The notes: generated by a model not told the origin, from the sequence alone. DNA of 17,412 nt from Comamonadaceae bacterium (GCA_947458415.1 CANGZG010000034.1:1-17412); one strand, 5' to 3'; shown: positions 7,462-15,266, counted from the first letter of the stretch. Program-made: numbers and translations.

Positions 7462-7478
7462 GCCCTGGTGGACAGGGC
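7462..7478 (-). promoter_or_regulatory. Small hairpin in the leader of the CxxC gene
   Basis: GCCCTG (7462-7467) and CAGGGC (7473-7478) form a perfect six-base-pair stem with a five-base loop, 23 to 40 bases before the start codon of the CxxC gene on the minus strand. A TTAAAAT box lies just upstream on that strand (about 7488-7494) and could be a -10 element. There is no T run right after the stem, so a terminator for nagZ is unlikely. It may be incidental. Confidence 0.25.
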
Positions 7479-7545
7479 AAGTCGACTATTTTAACCGTTT
7501 ATGGCTGCCGTTCCCTGTCAGGACAACCCCAACACCGCGCCAATC

Positions 7546-8649
7546 TCAGGGCAACAGCGCCAAAGCCTGTAAATACGCGGCTTGGGCGGTTAATTCCTCC
7601 CATTGGGGTGCAGGCGACACAGGCAATAAAGCCCTTCTGCGGGCTTCGCTGGCCTGCGATGGTCGCCAGCCCCGCGCAGCCTGCGCACTTTCCAGTCCGC
7701 TCAGCAGTTGGTCTACCGCATGGCCACCGCCCTCGCTGTCGGGCGTGCTCTGGTTGCACAGCAGCACCAAATCACAACCGGCATTCAACGCCTCTACCGC
7801 GGCTTCGGTGTAACTGACGGTTTTGCCATCGATCAAACGCGCCCCGGCCATCGACAAATCGTCGCTGAACACGGCCCCCTGAAAACCCAATTGGTGACGC
7901 AATATGTCTTGTAACCAGCGTTTGGAGAAACCGGCCGGCCGGCTGTCGACCTTGGGATAGATGACATGTGCTGGCATGACGCTGTTCAAAGTGTGGTGCA
8001 ACCAAGCGTAAGGCAATGCGTCGTCTTTCAATATGCGCGACAAACTTCGGTGGTCAATCGGTATGTCAATGTGCGAATCGGCTTTGACATGGCCGTGGCC
8101 AGGGAAATGTTTCCCGCAATTGGCCATGCCCGCTTGCAGCAACCCGTGCATCAGGCTGTTGGCCAAGACACTCACCATGCGCGGGTCACGCGCAAACGCA
8201 CGGTCTCCAATGACGCTGCTGCTGCCAAAGTCCAGGTCCAGCACCGGTGTGAAACTCATGTCCACGCCGCAGGCTCGCAACTGCGCAGCCAGCACATAAC
8301 CGCAGGCCGTGGCCGCTTGCATTGCATTTAACACGCCACTGCCCGGCAAACCTTTGTCATCTTGCGCCCACAGTTCGCCCAAAGTGCGCATCGACGGCAA
8401 ATGCACAAAACCATCACTGCGAAAGCGCTGCACCCTGCCACCTTCATGGTCCACCAGAATCAGCAAATCTTGGCGAACCGATTTGATCTCGGCGCACAAG
8501 GCCGTCAACTGCGCACGGTCTTGCCAATTGCGGGCAAACAAAATCATGCCGCCTGTCAGGGGATGCGCCAAGCGACGCCGGTCGGTATCAGTTAAATGGG
8601 TGCCTGCAATGTCCAGGATCAATGGAGCGTGGTGATGTGGGTGACTCAT
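7546..8649 (-). CDS. nagZ: Beta-N-acetylglucosaminidase (glycoside hydrolase family 3)
   Basis: The 367-residue cytoplasmic enzyme removes N-acetylglucosamine from anhydromuropeptides during cell-wall recycling. Family 3 hallmarks are clear: VDHEGGRVQRF (66-76), KHFPGHGHVKADSH (180-193) with the catalytic Asp191-His193 dyad characteristic of NagZ, and FSDDLSM (261-267) with the nucleophilic aspartate. No signal peptide is seen, as expected. The ATG at 8649 overlaps the acpS stop (ATGA). It is the last gene of the tightly packed chain that begins at lepA. The C-terminal part is somewhat longer than the enterobacterial protein but normal for Burkholderiales. Because NagZ products can induce AmpC-type beta-lactamases in some bacteria, it is a known factor in that response, but no ampC or ampR lies nearby. 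Confidence 0.95.
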   Translation of the reverse strand: MSHPHHHAPLILDIAGTHLTDTDRRRLAHPLTGGMILFARNWQDRAQLTALCAEIKSVRQDLLILVDHEGGRVQRFRSDGFVHLPSMRTLGELWAQDDKGLPGSGVLNAMQAATACGYVLAAQLRACGVDMSFTPVLDLDFGSSSVIGDRAFARDPRMVSVLANSLMHGLLQAGMANCGKHFPGHGHVKADSHIDIPIDHRSLSRILKDDALPYAWLHHTLNSVMPAHVIYPKVDSRPAGFSKRWLQDILRHQLGFQGAVFSDDLSMAGARLIDGKTVSYTEAAVEALNAGCDLVLLCNQSTPDSEGGGHAVDQLLSGLESAQAARGWRPSQASEARRRALLPVSPAPQWEELTAQAAYLQALALLP

Positions 8650-9050
8650 GGGGAAAATTGTTCAACAATGACATAACTGGTGGCGTAATCGCTTTCGTCA
8701 CTCAGCGACACATGGGCGCTCAGCTGTCGCTCGCTGCACCATTGTTCAAGCACGCCGTGCAACACGATGGTGGGTTGACCGCTGGCGCGTCGGCCGACTT
8801 CGCATAAGCGCCAGGTCATGGGCATGCGCATGCCCAGACCAATGGCTTTGCTGAAGGCCTCTTTCACCGAGAAACGTGTCGCCAAAAAACGCACACCACG
8901 GTCTGGCCAACGTGCACGGCGGGCATGAAATGTGTGCATTTCTGCCTCGCTCAGAATCTTTTGTGCAAACCGGTCTCCGTGGCGTTCCCAAGCCGCACGA
9001 ATGCGGCGGATGTCGCAAATGTCCGTGCCAATACCGTAAATCTGTTTCAT
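8646..9050 (-). CDS. acpS: Holo-[acyl-carrier-protein] synthase
   Basis: The 134-residue phosphopantetheinyl transferase activates acyl carrier protein by transferring 4'-phosphopantetheine from CoA to its serine. The N-terminal IYGIGTDICDI holds the magnesium-binding Asp10, and RFSVKEAFSKA holds Glu64 and the CoA-binding lysine. The C-terminal LSAHVSLSDESDYATSYVIVE is also typical (SxSH-like segment). I chose ATG 9050, which overlaps the pdxJ stop (ATGA) and leaves MKQ before IYGIGTD; an in-frame ATG at 9062 would add only MFGA. The gene overlaps nagZ downstream by four bases. pdxJ-acpS pairing is widespread in Proteobacteria. Length is normal. Confidence 0.95.
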   Translation of the reverse strand: MKQIYGIGTDICDIRRIRAAWERHGDRFAQKILSEAEMHTFHARRARWPDRGVRFLATRFSVKEAFSKAIGLGMRMPMTWRLCEVGRRASGQPTIVLHGVLEQWCSERQLSAHVSLSDESDYATSYVIVEQFSP

Positions 9051-9781
9051 GGCGCCAAACAAGCCAAATACGCGCGAACCGTGGCCTCATAGCCTGTTTC
9101 CAAGGCGTCGGCCATCAAGGCATGACCGATGGACACTTCTTTGACATGGGGCACGGCTTGCACAAACTCACGCAAATTGAACAGGTTCAAATCATGGCCG
9201 GCGTTGACTTCCAGCCCGGCGTGTTGTGCCGCTTCAGCCGCTGCAGTGAACATGCGCAACACGCTGTCGTGCATGGGTGTGCCGTGCGCTTGCGCATAAG
9301 GCTCGGTGTACAACTCGACCCGATCGGCACCGACTTCGCTGGCGCCGCCCATGGCACGGGCGTCGGCATCCATGAACAAACTGACCCGCGCGCCCAGGTC
9401 TTTGGCCTCGGCAATCATGTCTTTTAACTTGGCGGCGTCTTGCGGAAAACGCCAGCCATGGTCAGAGGTGAATTGGTTTTCGCCATCGGGCACGAAAGTC
9501 ACTTGGTGCGGTCGCACTTCACGCACCAACGCCATCAGGTTGTGAAACGGGTTGCCTTCGATGTTGTATTCGCGGTCAGGCCAGTCCTTGAGCAAGGCAG
9601 CCAGATCATGCACATCGGCTGGGCGAATGTGGCGTTGATCGGGACGCGGGTGCACCGTGATGCCGTGTGCGCCAGCTTGCAAACACAAACTGGCCGCGCG
9701 CGTGACACTGGGTATGCCCAGCAATCGGGTGTTGCGCACCAAGGCGACTTTGTTCAGGTTGACAGACAGGTGGGTATTCAT
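9047..9781 (-). CDS. pdxJ: Pyridoxine 5'-phosphate synthase
   Basis: The 244-residue TIM-barrel enzyme condenses 1-deoxyxylulose 5-phosphate with 3-amino-2-oxopropyl phosphate to make pyridoxine 5'-phosphate, the last ring-forming step of vitamin B6 synthesis. Signature segments are the N-terminal VNLNKVALVRNTR, ITVHPRPDQRHI with the active-site His44, NIEGNP with the catalytic glutamate, and LEVNAGHDLN plus SIGHALMADAL near the C-terminus. The reading frame is open for 61 codons upstream of ATG 9781, but that part lies within recO. The ATG overlaps the recO stop (ATGA) and gives the normal family N-terminus. The stop overlaps acpS in the same way. Confidence 0.96.
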   Translation of the reverse strand: MNTHLSVNLNKVALVRNTRLLGIPSVTRAASLCLQAGAHGITVHPRPDQRHIRPADVHDLAALLKDWPDREYNIEGNPFHNLMALVREVRPHQVTFVPDGENQFTSDHGWRFPQDAAKLKDMIAEAKDLGARVSLFMDADARAMGGASEVGADRVELYTEPYAQAHGTPMHDSVLRMFTAAAEAAQHAGLEVNAGHDLNLFNLREFVQAVPHVKEVSIGHALMADALETGYEATVRAYLACLAP

Positions 9782-10572
9782 AAGGCTTGCAACTCCATCA
9801 TCACTTGGCGGGTGCGCAAGCTGTTGACGCCGCAATGGTAGTGCAACAGATGGCGCAGTTGGGTTTGCAAGCCGGTGCGGTCCTCGCTGTGCCACTCGGC
9901 ACACACCCTCAGCAAACGGGTGAGTGCATCGGGCTGGTCTAACGCGGCGTGCAATTGCAACCATTGCTCACCCTTCAAGTGCGGGGCTTGCGGGCTAGAT
10001 CGCAAACCGGCTTCGGCGAACAAGGCGTAAGGTTTGTCTGCTTGAACAGGTTGCAAGGTGAGGGTTTGCACCGCCAAGTCAGGCAGAAAACCAATGTCAC
10101 GCAACAACAGCAATTCAAACGCACGCAACAACGGCGCAGTGGTGTGCTCCAGGCCGCTGGCAAGCACTTTGACGGCTTGTCGGTACATGTCAAACAGGGC
10201 GGCGTGTGGGTCGTCACGCGCCAACAACCGCAACACCAATTCATTCAGATAGTAGCCAGACAACAAAGCGTCACCCGTGGGCATCACATGACCGCCTGCC
10301 CAGTCGGCGGATTTGAGTGTGCGAATTTCGCCTTCACCGCCGAAGTTGACCGTGATCGGTTGCAAAGGCAGCAACACAGCACGCAAAGAAGATGTCGGTC
10401 GCTTGGCGCCCTTGGCCACCAACGCCACCCGGCCCCAATGGCGGGTGAAGACTTCCAAAATCACGCTGGACTCACTCCAGTCGTGGTGGTGCAAGACGAA
10501 CGCCGGTTCATCCAGCACACGCGTGGTCTGACCTTTACTCGTAGCCAAAACTGCGCACCCGCGCTTCGTCAT
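9778..10572 (-). CDS. recO: DNA repair protein RecO
   Basis: RecO works with RecF and RecR to load RecA onto SSB-coated gaps in recombinational repair. The protein has an N-terminal OB-fold (EPAFVLHHHDWSESSVILEVF, GRVALVAKGAKRP) and a helical C-terminal domain. The usual zinc-finger cysteines of some RecO proteins are not obvious here, as in many proteobacterial members. The start is uncertain: ATG 10572 (264 residues) overlaps era by 38 bases and has an atypical N-terminus, while TTG 10548 or GTG 10518 would put the start nearer the conserved DEPAFVLH segment; an AAAGG precedes GTG 10518 by about 12 bases. The stop overlaps pdxJ (ATGA). The era-recO-pdxJ order is standard for Proteobacteria. 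Confidence 0.92.
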   Translation of the reverse strand: MTKRGCAVLATSKGQTTRVLDEPAFVLHHHDWSESSVILEVFTRHWGRVALVAKGAKRPTSSLRAVLLPLQPITVNFGGEGEIRTLKSADWAGGHVMPTGDALLSGYYLNELVLRLLARDDPHAALFDMYRQAVKVLASGLEHTTAPLLRAFELLLLRDIGFLPDLAVQTLTLQPVQADKPYALFAEAGLRSSPQAPHLKGEQWLQLHAALDQPDALTRLLRVCAEWHSEDRTGLQTQLRHLLHYHCGVNSLRTRQVMMELQAL

Positions 10573-11458
10573 CGGCCCAACCCGAGCGCACTTTCACCCA
10601 CAACTCCAAAAATACTTTGGCGTCCATGAGTTTTTCCAACTCTTGTCGGGCCAGTGTGCCGATTTGCTTCAACCGCTCACCGCCTTCACCAATCACCATG
10701 GCTTTGTGGCCATCGCGCTCGACAATGATGGTGGCCGCGACCCGCACCATGCGCGAGACGGTCTTGCCCGGCTCTTCACTGAACTTGTCTATCACCACGG
10801 TGGAGGTGTAGGGCAATTCGTCGCCGGTCAAACGAAACAATTTTTCACGGATCATTTCACTCACCAAGAACTTTTCACTGCGGTCGGTCAATTCGTCGTC
10901 GTTGTACCACCAGGCCTGCGCTGGCAAGTATTTCTCGCACTGCACCAACAAGCGTTGGATGTCTTTGGGGTTCTTGGCCGACATGGGCATCAACTCGGCA
11001 AACGCGTGTTGCGCTTGCATTTCTTGCAGCCAATTCGCCAGTTCATGGCGCACTTGCACTTTGTCGAGTTTGTTGGCGATCAAAATGCAGGGAATGTGTT
11101 GGCTGAGCACGTTCAGTACTTTGGCGTCTGCGTCAGCAAAGCTGCCGGCATTCACCACGAACAAGACCAGATCGACATCACCGACTGCGCCCAACACGGT
11201 TTTGTTCAACGAGCGATTCAAGGCGTTGGCATGTGCGGTTTGGAAGCCCGGGGTGTCCACAAAAATGAATTGCGACTGCCCTGCGTTGTGAATGCCGGTG
11301 ATGCGATGCCGGGTGGTTTGCGCTTTGCGCGATGTGATGCTGATTTTTTGTCCCACCAGCGCGTTGAGCAACGTCGATTTGCCCACATTCGGTTTGCCCA
11401 CAATGGCGACCGTGCCGCAGCGTTGTTCGGTGACGGCGGGCTTGTCGTGTTCTGTCAT
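10535..11458 (-). CDS. era: GTPase Era
   Basis: This 307-residue essential GTPase binds 16S rRNA near its 3' end and assists 30S subunit assembly. The G domain has G1 GKPNVGKS (21-28), a switch I region with QTTRHR, G3 DTPG (68-71) and G4 NKLD. The C-terminal KH domain is recognised by the GEGGERLKQIGTLARQELEKL segment and the end LWVKVRSGWADDEARVRSFGYE region (key residues W, D and the FGYE tail). The frame is open 37 codons upstream into rnc, but ATG 11458 overlaps the rnc stop (ATGA) and gives a normal N-terminus. Pairing with rnc reflects shared work on rRNA maturation. Confidence 0.97.
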   Translation of the reverse strand: MTEHDKPAVTEQRCGTVAIVGKPNVGKSTLLNALVGQKISITSRKAQTTRHRITGIHNAGQSQFIFVDTPGFQTAHANALNRSLNKTVLGAVGDVDLVLFVVNAGSFADADAKVLNVLSQHIPCILIANKLDKVQVRHELANWLQEMQAQHAFAELMPMSAKNPKDIQRLLVQCEKYLPAQAWWYNDDELTDRSEKFLVSEMIREKLFRLTGDELPYTSTVVIDKFSEEPGKTVSRMVRVAATIIVERDGHKAMVIGEGGERLKQIGTLARQELEKLMDAKVFLELWVKVRSGWADDEARVRSFGYE

Positions 11459-12153
11459 GGCGGGTGCTCCTTGAGCCATTGCAACATGGCCAGCGCCGCG
11501 GCTTGTTCGCCACTGCGTCTGGAACTGCCGATGCCGCGTTGCGACTGTTTGAGCTCGGCCACTTCGCATTCCACATCAAAGGTTTGTTGGTGCGCCGCAC
11601 CCGTGGTTCCCACCACGCGGTACACCGGCAATTGCCAGCGGCGCGCTTGCAACCATTCTTGCAATTCGGTTTTCGGGTCTTTGGCCGCGACCGTCATGGT
11701 GGGTGACAAATCGACTTTGTCGAACAAGCGAAACACCAGTTGCTGCGCCGCGTCGTAACCGGCGTCTAAACATACCGCGCCGATGACGGCTTCGAGTGCG
11801 TCTGCCAATATCGATGGCCGATGCTGTCCGCCCGAACGCATTTCACCTTCGCCCAAGCGCACCATGCCACTCAAGCCGACTTCGGTGGCCAATTGGTGCA
11901 GGGTTTCTTGCTTGACCAAATTGGCACGCACCCGTGACAAATCGCCTTCAGGGTGTTGCTGCAGGGCTTGGTAAAGCATGCGCGACACCGCCAAGTTCAA
12001 TACCGAATCGCCCAAAAATTCGAGCCGTTCGTTGTGTGGGCTGCCAAAGCTGCGGTGGGTTAGCGCCAGCGCCAGCAACTGCGGGTCTGCAAACGTGTGT
12101 TGCAGGCGAACTTGCAAGGCCTCATGGGTTTTGGCGTTGGACACCTGCCCCAT
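11455..12153 (-). CDS. rnc: Ribonuclease III
   Basis: The 232-residue endonuclease cuts double-stranded RNA and releases 16S and 23S precursors from the rRNA transcript. The catalytic signature NERLEFLGDSVLNL (41-54) holds the metal-binding acidic residues (Glu45, Asp49), and ILADALEAVIGA supplies the second acidic set. A C-terminal double-stranded RNA-binding domain begins at DPKTELQEWLQ and ends with GEQAAALAMLQWL. The ATG at 12153 lies two bases after the lepB stop, and the stop overlaps era by four bases. In many Burkholderiales a small DUF4845 membrane protein gene lies between lepB and rnc; there is no room for it here. In E. coli RNase III cleaves its own leader; no such site can be judged from this sequence. 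Confidence 0.96.
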   Translation of the reverse strand: MGQVSNAKTHEALQVRLQHTFADPQLLALALTHRSFGSPHNERLEFLGDSVLNLAVSRMLYQALQQHPEGDLSRVRANLVKQETLHQLATEVGLSGMVRLGEGEMRSGGQHRPSILADALEAVIGAVCLDAGYDAAQQLVFRLFDKVDLSPTMTVAAKDPKTELQEWLQARRWQLPVYRVVGTTGAAHQQTFDVECEVAELKQSQRGIGSSRRSGEQAAALAMLQWLKEHPP

Positions 12154-12155
12154 GC

Positions 12156-13157
12156 TCAGTCGAAACGGCCAATGCGCGACGGGTTGGAGAAATTCATCCA
12201 GACAAAAAACGCTTTGCCCACGATGTTCTTGTCAGGCACAAACCCCCAATAACGCGAATCCAAAGAGTTGTCGCGGTTGTCACCCAACATGAAGTAATGG
12301 CCCGCAGGCACGGTGCATTCCAAGCCTTCCACACTGTAAGTACAGTTTTCTTTGAAAGCAAAATCATCGATGCCGCTGACAAAGTTAGGCGCTTTGTCAT
12401 CGTTCAATACACGTTGCAAGCGCAGTTCAGACATTTCCGTGGGCGTGCTGCCGATCGGCATGTTTTCTTCAAACTGCTTGCTGTAGCGCATGTTGTCAGC
12501 GTCAAAAAATTCAGGGATTGCCACTTTGCTCACAGGCTGACCGTTGATGGTGAGGACTTTGTTGAGGTAAGCAATTTTGTCGCCTGGCACGCCCGCCACA
12601 CGCTTGATGTAATCCATGCTGGGTTTGGGCGGGTAACGAAACACCATCACGTCACCGCGCTTGACCGGTGTGCCTGATGTCACTCGGTAATGGATGACTG
12701 GCAAACGAATACCGTAGTGAAATTTATTCACCAAAATCAAATCGCCCACGTGCAAAGTGGGGATCATGGAACCCGAAGGAATCTTGAATGGCTCGAACAA
12801 AAAAGAGCGCAAGAAAAACACCGCCGCAATGACAGGAAACAAGCCAGCGGTCCAGTCCATCCACCAAGGCTGACGCAACAGTTCTTCGCGGGAACGTTGA
12901 AAGGCAGCATCGTCTTCTTTGGCTGTGATGCCTTGGCTTTTCAAGTCATCCCATCGCTTGGCATGGTCGGCATCGAGTTGCAACACCGCAGCACGGCGGC
13001 GGGGCAAAAAAACCAATTGCTCGGCCAGCCAATACACACCGCTCACGGCTGTGGCCAACAACAGCAACAAAGCAAATGAGCCTTCAATGCGGCCGCTGTA
13101 CCAACCCACCGCGTACGCCACAAATCCGCTGAGGATGATGGCGGTCAAGGTCGGCAT
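12156..13157 (-). CDS. lepB: Signal peptidase I
   Basis: The 333-residue membrane protease removes signal peptides from exported proteins on the outer face of the cytoplasmic membrane. Transmembrane segments are seen at about 4-20, 27-50 and 103-120. The catalytic dyad is complete: Ser130 in IPSGSMIPTL and Lys185 in YIKRVAGVPGD. The C-terminal MLGDNRDNSLDSRYWGF motif (box E) is intact. The start ATG 13157 shares its first base with the last base of the lepA stop (TGATG); a TTG at 13160 is in frame but less likely. The lepA-lepB pairing is conserved across Proteobacteria. Length and topology are normal for betaproteobacteria. Confidence 0.97.
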   Translation of the reverse strand: MPTLTAIILSGFVAYAVGWYSGRIEGSFALLLLLATAVSGVYWLAEQLVFLPRRRAAVLQLDADHAKRWDDLKSQGITAKEDDAAFQRSREELLRQPWWMDWTAGLFPVIAAVFFLRSFLFEPFKIPSGSMIPTLHVGDLILVNKFHYGIRLPVIHYRVTSGTPVKRGDVMVFRYPPKPSMDYIKRVAGVPGDKIAYLNKVLTINGQPVSKVAIPEFFDADNMRYSKQFEENMPIGSTPTEMSELRLQRVLNDDKAPNFVSGIDDFAFKENCTYSVEGLECTVPAGHYFMLGDNRDNSLDSRYWGFVPDKNIVGKAFFVWMNFSNPSRIGRFD

Positions 13158-14968
13158 CAATCTTCCACCTGCAATATCGCCAAAAAGGCTTCCTGGGGCA
13201 CTTCCACCGATCCAATTTGTTTCATTCGCTTTTTACCTGCTTTTTGTTTCTCAAGGAGTTTGCGTTTGCGACTGATGTCACCGCCATAGCATTTTGCCAG
13301 CACGTTTTTACGCAAGGCTTTGATGGTTTCACGCGCGATGATGTTGGCCCCAATGGCGGCTTGAATCGCCACATCGAACATTTGGCGACTGATGATCTCG
13401 CGCATTTTGGCGACCACCGCGCGGCCCCGGTACTGCGACTGACTGCGGTGCACGATGATGGACAAAGCGTCGACCCGTTCGCCGTTGAGCAAGATGTCCA
13501 CTTTCACCACCTCAGCAGCGCGGTACTCTTTGAATTCGTAGTCCATGGACGCATAGCCACGGCTGACGCTTTTGAGTTTGTCAAAAAAGTCCAGCACGAT
13601 TTCGCCCAGCGGCATTTCATAAGTCAACATGACTTGGCGTCCGTGGTAGGCCATGTTCAATTGAACGCCACGCTTTTGGTTGGCCAGCGTCATGACCGCG
13701 CCCACATAGTCTTGCGGCATGTACAAATGCACGGTCACGATCGGCTCGCGAATTTCTTCCATCTTGCTGGCTTCAGGCATCTTGGAAGGGTTCTCGACCA
13801 TCACCAACTCACCGTCAGCGCGCAACACTTGGTAGACCACGCTGGGCGCCGTGGTGATCAGGTCTTGGTCGAATTCGCGTTCCAGTCGCTCTTGCACGAT
13901 TTCCATGTGCAACAAACCCAAAAACCCACACCGGAAACCAAACCCCAGGGCTTGGGAAACCTCGGGTTCATAGCGCAAAGAAGAGTCATTGAGCTTGAGC
14001 TTTTCCAAGGCGTCTCGCAACGCATCGTATTGGTTGGCTTCGGTGGGGTACAAACCAGCGAACACTTGGGGCTGAATTTCCTTGAACCCGGGCAAGGCCT
14101 CGGTGGCGGTGGCCGCCGCGCCGCCGGTTCCGGTTTTGATCAAGGTGACGGTGTCGCCCACCTTGGCCGCTTGCAATTCTTTGATGCCCGCGATGATGTA
14201 ACCCACCTCGCCCGCTTCCAGGGATTCGCGCGGTTGGTTGGCGGGTGTGAACACCCCCAGGTTGTCGGCGTTGTAGGTCGCGCCAGACGCCATGAGTTTG
14301 ATGCGCTCGCCTTTGACCAATCGGCCATCGACGACACGCACCAGCATGACCACACCGACATAGGTATCGAACCAACTGTCCACAATCATGGCGCGCAAGG
14401 CGGCATCCGGGTTGCCACGCGGCGGCGGTACTTTGACGATGATGGCTTCCAGAATCTCATCCACGCCCATGCCGGTTTTGGCCGAACAAGGGATGGCATC
14501 GGTGGCATCGATGCCGATCACGTCTTCAATTTCGGATTTGGCGTTGTCAGGATCGGCGGACGCCAAATCCATTTTGTTGAGCACTGGCACGACTTCAACG
14601 CCAAGGTCCAACGCGGTATAGCAATTGGCCACGGTTTGCGCTTCAACGCCTTGACTCGCATCGACCACCAGCAATGCGCCCTCGCACGCCGACAAAGAAC
14701 GGCTGACTTCGTAAGAGAAGTCCACATGGCCGGGCGTGTCGATCAAATTCAGGTTGTAAACCTGCCCATCTTTGGCTTTGTAACGCAACGCAGCGGTCTG
14801 TGCTTTGATGGTTATCCCACGCTCTTTCTCGATGTCCATCGAGTCCAAGACCTGCGCTTCCATCTCTCGGTCACTCAAACCGCCACAGCGTTGAATGATG
14901 CGATCAGCCAGCGTCGATTTGCCGTGGTCAATGTGCGCGATGATGGAAAAATTTCTGATGTGGTTCAT
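13157..14968 (-). CDS. lepA: Elongation factor 4 (back-translocating GTPase LepA)
   Basis: This 603-residue translational GTPase resembles EF-G without domain IV and has a unique C-terminal domain; it acts on ribosomes during initiation, stress or subunit biogenesis. The G domain has AHIDHGKST (11-19), DTPGHVDF and NKMD. The LepA-specific segments GFRCGFLGLLHMEI, VVKVDILLNGERVDALS and the C-terminal tract around RKRKLLEKQKAGKKRMKQ are all present. ATG 14968 is chosen; a TTG just before it gives an extra residue only. The ribosome-binding site is weak (a CTCCTCT/pyrimidine-rich leader precedes it). A strong terminator hairpin ends about 45 bases before the start codon, leaving little room for a separate promoter, so read-through or attenuation may control this chain. 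It is the first gene of the block ending with nagZ. Confidence 0.97.
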   Translation of the reverse strand: MNHIRNFSIIAHIDHGKSTLADRIIQRCGGLSDREMEAQVLDSMDIEKERGITIKAQTAALRYKAKDGQVYNLNLIDTPGHVDFSYEVSRSLSACEGALLVVDASQGVEAQTVANCYTALDLGVEVVPVLNKMDLASADPDNAKSEIEDVIGIDATDAIPCSAKTGMGVDEILEAIIVKVPPPRGNPDAALRAMIVDSWFDTYVGVVMLVRVVDGRLVKGERIKLMASGATYNADNLGVFTPANQPRESLEAGEVGYIIAGIKELQAAKVGDTVTLIKTGTGGAAATATEALPGFKEIQPQVFAGLYPTEANQYDALRDALEKLKLNDSSLRYEPEVSQALGFGFRCGFLGLLHMEIVQERLEREFDQDLITTAPSVVYQVLRADGELVMVENPSKMPEASKMEEIREPIVTVHLYMPQDYVGAVMTLANQKRGVQLNMAYHGRQVMLTYEMPLGEIVLDFFDKLKSVSRGYASMDYEFKEYRAAEVVKVDILLNGERVDALSIIVHRSQSQYRGRAVVAKMREIISRQMFDVAIQAAIGANIIARETIKALRKNVLAKCYGGDISRKRKLLEKQKAGKKRMKQIGSVEVPQEAFLAILQVED

Positions 14969-15013
14969 CAATGCAAGCGGTTAAGTGTTTGAATTTACAG
15001 AGGAGAAAGCCAT

Positions 15014-15044
15014 AAAAAAGGGCGCGTCAGGTGATGACGCGCCC
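15014..15044 (-). terminator. Strong intrinsic terminator upstream of lepA
   Basis: On the minus strand a perfect ten-base-pair stem (GGGCGCGTCA at 15044-15035 and TGACGCGCCC at 15029-15020) with a five-base loop is followed directly by six T (15019-15014). This is a textbook rho-independent terminator for transcripts running toward lepA. It could end the mucD transcript, end a small RNA made from this gap, or act as an attenuator of the lepA operon. Confidence 0.85.
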
Positions 15045-15147
15045 GGAACCAACAATCTATGGCAACTGCGATAGTTGGGACCTCATTGTAGGCAGAAAGC
15101 CCGTTGAGGAAGCGGCCCAACAGCCTGGTCACACCCCGTTGCAAGTC
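15045..15147 (-). ncRNA. Possible small RNA or lepA leader ending at the terminator
   Basis: A GC-rich, non-coding segment leads on the minus strand into the terminator at 15014-15044. It contains pairing possibilities: CAACT/AGTTG around a five-base loop, GG-x2-CCAAC with GTTGG-x2-CC, and ACAAT with ATTGT; the last two cross, so alternative folds are possible. A tentative promoter (TTGTGA at 15181-15176, TACATT at 15159-15154, 16-base spacer) would start an RNA near 15147 of roughly 140 bases. I do not recognise a known RNA family; it does not look like tRNA, tmRNA or RNase P RNA. Confidence 0.3.
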
Positions 15148-15160
15148 AACGACAATGTAT

Positions 15161-15266
15161 TTATACACAGCTTATTCACAATTCGGTTAAAGACAAATCA
15201 GGATAACTTGTGGGTGATCTGTGGATCGATATGTACAAGTCAAGAAACATCCCACATTGTGGAGAA
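15161..15266. promoter_or_regulatory. Cluster of DnaA-box-like sequences
   Basis: TTATACACA (15161-15169) and TTATTCACA (15172-15180) both match the TTATNCACA DnaA-box consensus exactly and lie in tandem two bases apart. On the other strand TTCTCCACA (15266-15258) has one mismatch, and sequences at 15209-15217 and 15220-15228 have two. An AT-rich stretch follows to the right. The cluster could be a DnaA-controlled promoter, a DnaA-titrating site or part of a replication origin; the dnaA and dnaN genes are not in the window. Confidence 0.5.

Noticed and set aside
13217..14992. A 591-codon open frame on the plus strand opposite lepA
   Set aside because: It is the mirror of lepA codon use; its composition (many His, Phe, Asp, Gly) is typical of an antisense shadow and it shows no protein family.
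15045..15147. 6S RNA or tmRNA in the gap before lepA
   Set aside because: I could not see the closing stem and central bubble of 6S RNA or any tmRNA tag and tRNA-like ends; only an unassigned RNA candidate is kept.
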